The position numbers were made by a program, and so were the translations under genes. Shown here one piece after another: positions 44,707-51,777 of a stretch of DNA of 64,000 nt (position 1 is its first letter; each line of letters opens with the position of its first letter). The notes below the pieces were generated by a model, which saw only the letters and a program-made list of their open reading frames with translations, was not told the origin of the DNA and did not search any database. The stretch spans positions 1 to 64,000 of the forward strand of contig CBFGTC010000010.1 of the NCBI GenBank assembly GCA_965651935.1, given 5' to 3'. Source of the stretch: JAFEDN01 sp965651935. GTDB taxonomy: Bacteria; Pseudomonadota; Gammaproteobacteria; Coxiellales; Coxiellaceae.

Positions 44707-44740
44707 AAAACCCACTTATCATGACTGATAAGTGGGTTTT
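44707..44740. terminator. Bidirectional terminator between ctpA and the peptide gene
   Basis: A perfect 15-bp stem (AAAACCCACTTATCA / TGATAAGTGGGTTTT) with a 4-base loop and A/T runs on both sides. It serves ctpA on the plus strand and the peptide gene, ending at 44767, on the minus strand. Confidence 0.9.
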
Positions 44741-44766
44741 CGTTTTTATATAAATTACTAATTAGA

Positions 44767-44982
44767 TTAGAATTTACCTGATTGTTTTAACGCATCCAGG
44801 CTTTTCATCAATGAAGTCGGAATTGGGGCAGAACCGCCGGCAATCTGCTTCCATTGATATTCAGGGATATGAGCATCAACAAAAGCTTTTTCCACCAGCT
44901 TTTCATTATTGATGTTAGTTTCTGACATAATTCTTTCGATCACTTGTTTACGTAATAATTTATTTGAACTTGTTTCAGCCAT
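44767..44982 (-). CDS. Candidate exported peptide precursor with Gly-Gly leader, 71 aa
   Basis: Start at 44982 because GGAGGT lies five bases before this ATG; the frame runs further upstream only as noise. Residues 1-50 would be the leader, ending EYQWKQIAGG. Hydrophobic residues sit at -4 (Ile), -7 (Trp) and -12 (Ile) from the double glycine, the positions recognised by C39 peptidases. Cleavage after Gly50 would release a 21-residue peptide, SAPIPTSLMKSLDALKQSG followed by Lys-Phe, with a short amphipathic helix and a net positive charge. It has no cysteine, so no lanthionine or disulfide is expected. It is last in the exporter operon and has its own promoter. LVEKAFVD faintly recalls nitrile-hydratase-like leaders. 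The family is unknown to me. Confidence 0.72.
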   Translation of the reverse strand: MAETSSNKLLRKQVIERIMSETNINNEKLVEKAFVDAHIPEYQWKQIAGGSAPIPTSLMKSLDALKQSGKF

Positions 44983-45022
44983 TTTATACCTCCAAAAAAA
45001 CCTGCGACCTTGTTCAAGTAAA

Positions 45023-45031
45023 AATATAGCA
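45023..45031 (-). promoter_or_regulatory. Extended -10 promoter of the peptide gene
   Basis: On the minus strand TGC precedes TATATT (45023-45028), an extended -10, in the 82-bp gap before the peptide gene. The -35 match is weak (TTCGGA at 18 bp). It would let the small peptide be made in excess over the exporter. Confidence 0.45.
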
Positions 45032-45064
45032 CACACTTAAGAAAAATCCGAATTGTGTTAAAAA

Positions 45065-46465
45065 TCAACTATCTAAGTTCCAAACCTTGCGTTTAATGGC
45101 GGTTTCATTATTATAACTATTCGCATTAAATATGCTTATATCCGTGGCTTTGCTTATTTGTAAACGCGTGGTATTACTAAACCGCTTTGCAAAATCCAAT
45201 GGCGTGACGACAGTTTTCCCAATAACAACCCTGCCTTCCCGCCCTAACAAATCCGTAGTCCTCAATCCCCAAATCTCTTGTAGCACAAAAGGATTACCAT
45301 CTCGCGACCCAATGTATAAAGTGATGTGGCCTGGGAAGTGTATCAAAGTCAGAAAAGGCACGCCTTTTTTCACAATGATTTTTCGTCTAGCCCGAATTTT
45401 TGTCGCATCCGGCAGGATAACCACTTCACCCAATCGAGACTGTTGACTTGAATTTCGCGGAAGCCAAAGTCCAAAACCTGCAAATATATCTTGAGTGGTA
45501 GAGGAGCAGTCGCGCAATTGATATAAATTTCCCCAACCATAAGGTTCATTGATAAAAGTTTTAGCCATCTCAGCCACATTTTTCTCTGTCAAAGGGATGG
45601 GAAAGTTCAATACATCGCTCTTAGCCACCGCCAGAGTTTCAATATGAGCATTGCCATCATTATCACGAAAAGGCCATAACACTTTAACACTGGTTTCATC
45701 TCGGCCAGGGCTAGGATAAATCATACCCTTACGCAAACCTGGCAAGGCGCTATTTTTGTTAGTGACGACAAAAGAATATTTATGCCATTCAGCCATAAAT
45801 GCGGCGTCCACAAATCCTAAATTTTTTACAGGGATCCAACCAAACGCACTGCCAGTTCGTACAAAATACCACAACTGATCTTTGGAAATTTGCAACACTC
45901 TCACCGGCGCCCCGGGAAATAAATAACTCATCATCCAATTGTCAAATGGATAACCCTCCCCTGCCTTCTTGGGATCGTTATAGTTCGGTAAATTGGTGGG
46001 AAAGACCCGTAAAGGGGTAATATGCGTAATAATCGCGGGACGATTAATTTGGGGAAAACCGCTGAAATCCATGTTCGAAGTAATGTAATTGATTCTTTCT
46101 TGAGTGAAAGGGATATAGGTGAACATAAATGTTTCATGCGTGCTAAAGAAATCTTTATTAACTTGCATGGTTTGTAATAACTTGGTATTGATTTCTTGAT
46201 TGAGATCACCGTTGTCTAACCAGGGTGAGAAATATAGACGAATGTATGCTTGTGATACTCGGGCTTGCTGCTGAGCCGTCATTAACGGTTTGTCGGGATC
46301 CTTGTCCACATAAAGAGTAGGATCTTGATCTATCGTATTCAGTTCATTTTGCAATCTTGGAAAAGTGGCAATGGTGCTTAATCTCCAGGAAGCACCCAAC
46401 GTTAATAGTGCTATCACTAAAATAGATACCAAAATATAACAACATTTTCTTCTACAGCATTTCAT
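45065..46465 (-). CDS. Membrane-anchored SH3-NlpC/P60 peptidase
   Basis: 466 aa. An N-terminal membrane segment (about residues 10-28) after a Cys-rich basic start anchors it with the rest in the periplasm. The middle (about 60-290) fits the N-terminal stabilising domain and two SH3b domains of NlpC/P60 enzymes; for example PGAPVRVLQISKDQLWYFVR is an SH3b strand pattern. In the catalytic domain Cys320 is in YQLRDCSSTTQDIF and His380 in HFPGHITLYIG. Such enzymes cleave D-Glu-diaminopimelate bonds in peptidoglycan stems. It overlaps the upstream exporter gene by 14 bp, so it belongs to this operon. It may open the wall for the exporter, or process or counteract the peptide; this is inference. 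Confidence 0.88.
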   Translation of the reverse strand: MKCCRRKCCYILVSILVIALLTLGASWRLSTIATFPRLQNELNTIDQDPTLYVDKDPDKPLMTAQQQARVSQAYIRLYFSPWLDNGDLNQEINTKLLQTMQVNKDFFSTHETFMFTYIPFTQERINYITSNMDFSGFPQINRPAIITHITPLRVFPTNLPNYNDPKKAGEGYPFDNWMMSYLFPGAPVRVLQISKDQLWYFVRTGSAFGWIPVKNLGFVDAAFMAEWHKYSFVVTNKNSALPGLRKGMIYPSPGRDETSVKVLWPFRDNDGNAHIETLAVAKSDVLNFPIPLTEKNVAEMAKTFINEPYGWGNLYQLRDCSSTTQDIFAGFGLWLPRNSSQQSRLGEVVILPDATKIRARRKIIVKKGVPFLTLIHFPGHITLYIGSRDGNPFVLQEIWGLRTTDLLGREGRVVIGKTVVTPLDFAKRFSNTTRLQISKATDISIFNANSYNNETAIKRKVWNLDS

Positions 46466-48551
46466 TATAGCCTCCTTGAGCCGGTAACTGCCTTTTTGCC
46501 ATTTGAGAGAATAATCCGGGTTGTTTGATTAACTCGTCGAAACGGCCTGCTTGCACGATATTGCCTTTATCCATGACAATAATACGGTCAGCATGAACAA
46601 TGGTGCTTAAACGGTGCGCTGCAACTATTTGTGTCGCATTCAATTGACGCAAGTAATTTTGAACTACAGCCTGAGTGGTATTGTCCAAAGCACTGGTGGC
46701 CTCATCTAAGATTAATATTCGAGGTTTTTGCGCCAAAGCCCGCGCTAAAATGATGCGTTGGACCTCTCCTCCCGATAAACTTACTGCGCCTTCACTAATT
46801 AAAGTGTCCAATTGCATTGGTAAATTTTTAATAAAAGAAGCCAAACCCACTTTTTCGGCAATTTCCCACACCGCAGTTCGAGTCATTTTGGGTTGATTAC
46901 TCGCGATATTGGCATAAATAGAACCCGGGATCAATAAACTATTTTGAATAACCACTCCAATTTGTTTGCGTATGGAAGACATTTTCAAAAAATGCGAATG
47001 AACGTCATCAAAGCATATTTCACCCGCTTCAGGTTCTTCAAACCCCAAGATTATGCGAAACAAAGTTGACTTTCCTGAACCAGAAGGGCCAACCACCGCA
47101 ATAAATTCGCCTGGCTTAATTCTTAATGATAAATTTTTAAATAGAGCGGCTTCATCAGGGTGATAACGAAAGACTATATTTTTTAATTCAATTTCGCCAC
47201 TCAACATTCCAGAGACTACTTTACCTCTTTCTACCTCAACCCCGCTGGTTAAAAGCGGATGGCTTTTTTTCCATAAAGGAAATATCCGCAAGGTTTCACC
47301 CAGAGCAGAAGTCGCATTCGCAAGCATGACAAACAATAAAAAATAGCCGATAAAAAAACCGATTATTTTTTCAAATGCCGGTTGAACCGATTGATTATGT
47401 AAAAGCACTAAAAAAATTAAAGGACTTCCCATTAACATGAATGCGTTTAAAACTTCCAAACATAAACCATAGTGTTTTAAAGCTAATTCAGTGCCGCTTC
47501 GGTGTCTTAAGCGTTCTAACCAAAGATGAAATATTCTGCCCATGGAGTTTGTCACTCGCACTTTAACGATAGCGGTAATAATTTCTAGTAAAAAATCCAA
47601 GTATTGACCAAAATATTGATATATTTTACCCGTGTAAACATGTTGGCGCAGATAAATTAAGGTAGTAACGCCACTATAAATAATGACCAAAATAAACGTA
47701 AAGCGTGCTATCTCGGAAATTAAAAAAAACAATAGAATAAATAGAAAAACGCTTCCCATGAGATTGACTATTAGTATCAACAAGCCATGCATAAAATTGT
47801 TTTGAACTTCGCTAATGGCATGAATTTGAAATGCCGTATCAGCCGTTGCGCGTTGTCTAAAAAAGCGCAATGGTAAACGCAGTATTTTATCCCAAATACT
47901 CGGAATGCTGATGGCTTCTAGCTTGTATCGCAAACGAAGACGTAGCATAGCTTGGGTTTGATAGAATAAAATAAAGACGCAAAAATTAACCATAAGCAAA
48001 ACTAAAAGCTGCCATAATAGGCTGAAATCGTGTGGAATAATGGCAGCCTTAAAAATAAAAATCAGGATTATGGGCAATAGCACGATACTCAGATTCAACA
48101 TTAAATCAGTTAAAATTAACAAACTCATTTCTTTTTTTACTCGAATAAAAAGCCAAGTAAAAAAATTCTTCAAGCTTTTCAGCTTATTTGGCAAGCTTGG
48201 ATAAAAATAAAACACCGTGTTAGATAATTCCGCGGCGTTTTTATCGGTAATTTTTATACAGGCACCAGTGCTATTGTCCACCATTTCATAACCGCCATCG
48301 ACAGCAGGCAATAATGCACAAACTTGATTTTGATAAAATCCGACTAAAGGTCCTGCCTCATTTTTCCACCATTGTGGAAATAAACTAACTTGACGAATAC
48401 GAATATGGTTGAATTCAGCAATGTAATTGGCGTAATCAAATAAATCACCATCTTGAGGGGAATCTTCTGGTTTTTGCAATTTAATTTTTTTACGTTTGGC
48501 AACGGCGGCACAAACCGAAAAAAATAAATCGTAATCCTCGTTCATTGTCAT
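46452..48551 (-). CDS. NHLM-type ABC exporter, permease-ATPase without active peptidase
   Basis: 699 aa. The N-terminal ~140 residues form a soluble domain lacking a Cys-His-Asp triad. Six membrane segments follow (about 155-420). In the ATPase, Walker A is VVGPSGSGKST, the signature is SLSGGEVQRIILARAL, Walker B is ILILDEATSALD, and the H-loop is VAAHRLSTIV. This fits the second exporter of NHLM (nitrile-hydratase-leader microcin) systems, which normally pairs with the peptidase-bearing exporter just upstream. Its ATG overlaps the preceding stop (TAATG), so a heterodimer made in equal amounts is likely. Confidence 0.9.
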   Translation of the reverse strand: MTMNEDYDLFFSVCAAVAKRKKIKLQKPEDSPQDGDLFDYANYIAEFNHIRIRQVSLFPQWWKNEAGPLVGFYQNQVCALLPAVDGGYEMVDNSTGACIKITDKNAAELSNTVFYFYPSLPNKLKSLKNFFTWLFIRVKKEMSLLILTDLMLNLSIVLLPIILIFIFKAAIIPHDFSLLWQLLVLLMVNFCVFILFYQTQAMLRLRLRYKLEAISIPSIWDKILRLPLRFFRQRATADTAFQIHAISEVQNNFMHGLLILIVNLMGSVFLFILLFFLISEIARFTFILVIIYSGVTTLIYLRQHVYTGKIYQYFGQYLDFLLEIITAIVKVRVTNSMGRIFHLWLERLRHRSGTELALKHYGLCLEVLNAFMLMGSPLIFLVLLHNQSVQPAFEKIIGFFIGYFLLFVMLANATSALGETLRIFPLWKKSHPLLTSGVEVERGKVVSGMLSGEIELKNIVFRYHPDEAALFKNLSLRIKPGEFIAVVGPSGSGKSTLFRIILGFEEPEAGEICFDDVHSHFLKMSSIRKQIGVVIQNSLLIPGSIYANIASNQPKMTRTAVWEIAEKVGLASFIKNLPMQLDTLISEGAVSLSGGEVQRIILARALAQKPRILILDEATSALDNTTQAVVQNYLRQLNATQIVAAHRLSTIVHADRIIVMDKGNIVQAGRFDELIKQPGLFSQMAKRQLPAQGGYNEML

Positions 48552-50707
48552 TATTGAATTTCCAAACTAACCAATTCCTTGTATAAACCATCTGCTGCCA
48601 TTAATTCTTCGTGTTTACCGCGTTGAATAATTTGCCCTTGATCGATAACCAGGATAGAGTGACAATCCCTTATTGCACTTAATCGATGTGCAATGATTAT
48701 CAAACTACAATGCTGTTGTTGTAAGTTGCGATAAATTTGCTGCTCTAATAACGGATCCAACGCCGAAGTCGCTTCGTCTAGAATTAATAATTTAGGATTG
48801 GCGATCAAGGCGCGAGCTATTTCAAGTCTTTGCACCTGACCGCCGCTAAAATTTTTTCCGCGCTCTTCAACCCAGCAATCTAAGCCGCCTCTTTGTCGAA
48901 CGATTTCGTCCATACAGGCTAAACTCAATGCATGATAAATCTGGGAATCTGAAATTTGCGAATCCCATAACGTGAGATTTTCTCTCAAGGTAGCAGAAAA
49001 TAAATAAATTTCTTGATCCACTAAGCCCACGTATTCGGCTAATTGTTGTCGTGAAGTATGCGGCAAGGGAACGCCATTGATAATAATTTCGCCGGACCAG
49101 GGGGTATATAAACCGCAAATTAATTTAGCTGCGCTGGATTTACCTCCACCTGTCGGGCCAACGATGGCCAAACGTTCCCCTGCCTTTAATTCAAAACTGA
49201 TATCGGTAAAAATCGGCGGCTCTAATCGAGAATATCCAAATAGCACATTTTTAAATTCCAAAACGGTCGAAGCAGACGCTTGCTGAAGCGATACCGCATT
49301 CTGAGGTGCACTTAAAATATTTTCTAAACGATGATGTTTCACATCATCAATTCGCGCCATATCGCTTTTTAGTCTATGCAGTTGATCCTTGCTGCTTGCC
49401 AATAAATTTAAGGGTTGAATGAATGCCAGAAATAATACAAGGCTCGCCAACCAACTTCCTGGACTCAGCTGACCCTGAAAAATCAATCCAACACCAACTC
49501 CAAATAAAGCCAATAAATTGAATCCCCATAAAGAGACAATGGCGATTTGTCTTTTAAGTTCTGCAATAGCTAGTGCTTGTTCATTGGCTACTTTTTCTGC
49601 ATGTGCATTGGCCCAAAGATTAAAGAAATGGCTCTCTACCGCATTGACTTTTAATGTTTCTATAATTTGAATTCCATTGATTTCAATTCCCGATAATTTA
49701 CCAATGGATTGTAAAAGCCGGCCATTTATTTCTGGTTTGGTCGCCAATAACCGGTTTAAAAAAATTCCGATTATGCCGCAAGCGATATTAATTAATGCTA
49801 AAGGCCAGCTGATAAAAAACATGAATGTTACTAAAATCATTAAATTAATGAAATCCACTAAATGAGAAGCAATTTTTTCTGCTAATATATGGGCGATTTG
49901 AGCAGGAGTCTCGGTCCGCTCGACCAAATCACCCGCCGCCCTTTGCAAAAAAAAATTAATAGGTAAATGTAAAAGTCGATAAAAAAACTGCACTACAACG
50001 CTTAATTTTAATTTCATATAAAATCGAGTTGTAAAAAATCGCCGCAATGTCGTTAATGAAATGATTAATAATCCAATAATTAATAAACCAAATACAAAAA
50101 AACCCGTCCACGCGCTTTGTTGTAATAAAACCGTATCAAAAAATAATTTAGTAAAAAAAGCCAATCCGATTACTGGCGCTGATAGAAACAATCCACTAAT
50201 TAAAATAAACAAAAAAATTGATCGCGTCCCTACAATATATTGCCACACTAAATATCCGATTGACGGCCCCGGCTTCCCTTCTGGCTGAAATTCGGGTCCG
50301 GGATCCATAAATAACACGATTCCGGTATAGCCTTGGGCAAACTCATGCGCATTAATGGTCCGCGGCCCAGTGGCAGGATCGTTGAGATAAACCTTATCGG
50401 CATTAAATCCCTCAACAATCAGAAAATGGTTGAACTGCCAATAAACAATAAAAGGAGGCGGTAGTTGTTTAGTTTGTTCCAAAGTGAGCTGCATGCCGTG
50501 TGCATTTAAACCATAGTGACGCGCAGCTTTGATGATATTGATAGCTTTACTACCGTCTCGGCTTACATCACAAGCTTCGCGCGCCTCGGATATGGGAATA
50601 TAGCGGCCAAAATAAGCCAAAATAATAGCCAAAACTACTGCGCCACATTCGGCATTGTCCATTTGCAATAAGCTGGGGGTTTTTTCTCTTTTAGAATTGT
50701 TAGACAT
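48551..50707 (-). CDS. Peptidase-containing ABC exporter (C39, NHLM type)
   Basis: 718 aa. The N-terminal C39 peptidase has oxyanion Gln15, Cys21 in QMDNAECGAVVLA, His94 in QFNHFLIVEG and Asp110 in VYLNDPATGPR; all catalytic residues are in place. Six membrane segments follow (about 160-430). In the ATPase, Walker A is IVGPTGGGKSS, the signature is FSGGQVQRLEIARAL, Walker B is LLILDEATSALD, and the H-loop is IIAHRLSAI. It should cut double-glycine leaders and move the mature peptide across the inner membrane. It overlaps the HlyD-like gene by 8 bp. The nearest candidate substrate is the peptide at 44767-44982. Confidence 0.93.
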   Translation of the reverse strand: MSNNSKREKTPSLLQMDNAECGAVVLAIILAYFGRYIPISEAREACDVSRDGSKAINIIKAARHYGLNAHGMQLTLEQTKQLPPPFIVYWQFNHFLIVEGFNADKVYLNDPATGPRTINAHEFAQGYTGIVLFMDPGPEFQPEGKPGPSIGYLVWQYIVGTRSIFLFILISGLFLSAPVIGLAFFTKLFFDTVLLQQSAWTGFFVFGLLIIGLLIISLTTLRRFFTTRFYMKLKLSVVVQFFYRLLHLPINFFLQRAAGDLVERTETPAQIAHILAEKIASHLVDFINLMILVTFMFFISWPLALINIACGIIGIFLNRLLATKPEINGRLLQSIGKLSGIEINGIQIIETLKVNAVESHFFNLWANAHAEKVANEQALAIAELKRQIAIVSLWGFNLLALFGVGVGLIFQGQLSPGSWLASLVLFLAFIQPLNLLASSKDQLHRLKSDMARIDDVKHHRLENILSAPQNAVSLQQASASTVLEFKNVLFGYSRLEPPIFTDISFELKAGERLAIVGPTGGGKSSAAKLICGLYTPWSGEIIINGVPLPHTSRQQLAEYVGLVDQEIYLFSATLRENLTLWDSQISDSQIYHALSLACMDEIVRQRGGLDCWVEERGKNFSGGQVQRLEIARALIANPKLLILDEATSALDPLLEQQIYRNLQQQHCSLIIIAHRLSAIRDCHSILVIDQGQIIQRGKHEELMAADGLYKELVSLEIQ

Positions 50708-51254
50708 GAGAATGTCTCGTTATCAAAATTTCCCACGGTGTTTGGCGGCGCAAATGGATATGCGCATCAATCAATGTTCCTGGTGTGATTTTTTCATCGG
50801 TCTGCACCTGCAAGCTGATGACGGGGCCTTTAGCAAAAAAGTAATCCACTAAACTCTGATTTTGTAAAGTATCTAACGCCTGCGCGGGACTCACTGGGAG
50901 ATTGTCCACACTCACCACTTCTGCTGAAATTTGTTTGCCCAAACCTTGGCCTTGAGTGCTTAAGCTGACAAACACTGTCATCTTTGGCGCTATTTTTAAA
51001 TTATTCAATGCCGAAACATACACAATAGCGTCATGTTCAGACAGCATCATTCCCTTACCGGTTTGTTGGATAAGAATAGAGCCGCTAAAAAACCAGATTA
51101 TTAGAGCAAAAATGCTTAAACTTAGACCCATTAATAATGTCCACGCGGAAAAGCCGGGATTTTGAATAAAATTCTCTAAAGGCTGGGCTGTGGTAATATA
51201 CTCTAAAGCCTGTTGGCGAAACGGTGAGTTTGAAACTGAACTTTCCTCCGTCAT
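50700..51254 (-). CDS. Minimal HlyD-like adaptor of the exporter
   Basis: 184 aa. One membrane segment (about residues 36-58) is followed by a short periplasmic beta-rich region with ALNNLKIAPKMTVFVSLST and a C-terminal PGTLIDAHIHLRRQTPWEIL. This matches the ends of NHLM secretion proteins. The lipoyl and coiled-coil hairpin parts that make typical adaptors about 400 residues long are missing, and the frame is intact, so this is not a frameshift. It probably could not reach a TolC-like outer-membrane channel in the usual way. ATGA overlap with the upstream gene. Confidence 0.8.
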   Translation of the reverse strand: MTEESSVSNSPFRQQALEYITTAQPLENFIQNPGFSAWTLLMGLSLSIFALIIWFFSGSILIQQTGKGMMLSEHDAIVYVSALNNLKIAPKMTVFVSLSTQGQGLGKQISAEVVSVDNLPVSPAQALDTLQNQSLVDYFFAKGPVISLQVQTDEKITPGTLIDAHIHLRRQTPWEILITRHSHV

Positions 51255-51685
51255 TTGCTGCTCTCAGAGGTTTCTAGTAATTCGCGCAAACGCCGTGCCA
51301 GCACAGGCAATAATTGTAGAGCGATTTCTGGATACGCTTGCATTTGCGCTTTAAAATCCCACCGCTCTATCATCAAACATTGCGTTTCTTCTATGGCGAC
51401 GACACTGGCTGAATGTGGCTGATCATCAATGACGGACATTTCGCCAATAATTTCACCTGTTGTCAGTTCAGTGATTAAACGGGACCGTGATGTATTAAAA
51501 GATTTAATGACTTGGACTCGACCGGACAAGATAATGTAGCAGCCTAATGCTGGATGGGATTCTTCAATAATAATTTGGGAAGGATTATAAGTCAGTAATT
51601 GCGCTAATTCAGCCAATCGGTAAAGCGCCGGTTGACTCAAGCGTGAAAATATCGATTTTTTAGTGAAAAATTCTTTTACATCCAT
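51251..51685 (-). CDS. Stand-alone cyclic-nucleotide-binding-like domain protein
   Basis: 144 aa, one cNMP-binding (CAP_ED) domain with no DNA-binding part. The phosphate cassette reads GEIIGEMSVIDDQPHSASV: Gly81 and Glu82 are kept, but the Arg that binds the cyclic phosphate is His91, so classic cAMP/cGMP binding is doubtful. It is the first gene of the exporter operon and may regulate the exporters allosterically, as such domains are found fused to or beside NHLM exporters. No ribosome binding site precedes the ATG, and the promoter would give only about three leader bases, so the mRNA may be leaderless. Confidence 0.85.
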   Translation of the reverse strand: MDVKEFFTKKSIFSRLSQPALYRLAELAQLLTYNPSQIIIEESHPALGCYIILSGRVQVIKSFNTSRSRLITELTTGEIIGEMSVIDDQPHSASVVAIEETQCLMIERWDFKAQMQAYPEIALQLLPVLARRLRELLETSESSK

Positions 51686-51694
51686 GTTTTTTTG

Positions 51695-51725
51695 ATTATA
51701 CCCTACCTTCCTTTGAGGGTGTCAA
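51695..51725 (-). promoter_or_regulatory. Promoter of the peptide-export operon
   Basis: On the minus strand a perfect TTGACA (51720-51725) and a perfect TATAAT (51695-51700) are separated by 19 bp, 2 bp more than optimal. Long spacers of this kind are sometimes used by DNA-twisting activators of the MerR type, but no regulator gene is nearby. Confidence 0.65.
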
Positions 51726-51742
51726 GTAGATTCATCGCCTGG

Positions 51743-51771
51743 TTGGGGGCGTGGATCAGTTATGCTACAAT
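51743..51771 (+). promoter_or_regulatory. Promoter of the aldehyde dehydrogenase gene
   Basis: TTGGGG (51743-51748), 17-bp spacer, then TACAAT (51766-51771) preceded by TGC, an extended -10. The expected start point is the A of the ATG at 51778, which again suggests a leaderless mRNA. It overlaps back to back with the export-operon promoter region. Confidence 0.5.
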
Positions 51772-51777
51772 AAGGGC

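Noticed and set aside
46452..50707. Reading the two ABC genes as an ordinary type I toxin or drug exporter
   Set aside because: The intact C39 triad, the pairing of a peptidase-bearing and a peptidase-free exporter, and the neighbouring cNMP and HlyD genes fit the NHLM arrangement better.
51751..51777. Upstream GTG start for the aldehyde dehydrogenase
   Set aside because: It lies inside the promoter -35/-10 region, and the added residues do not resemble the family.
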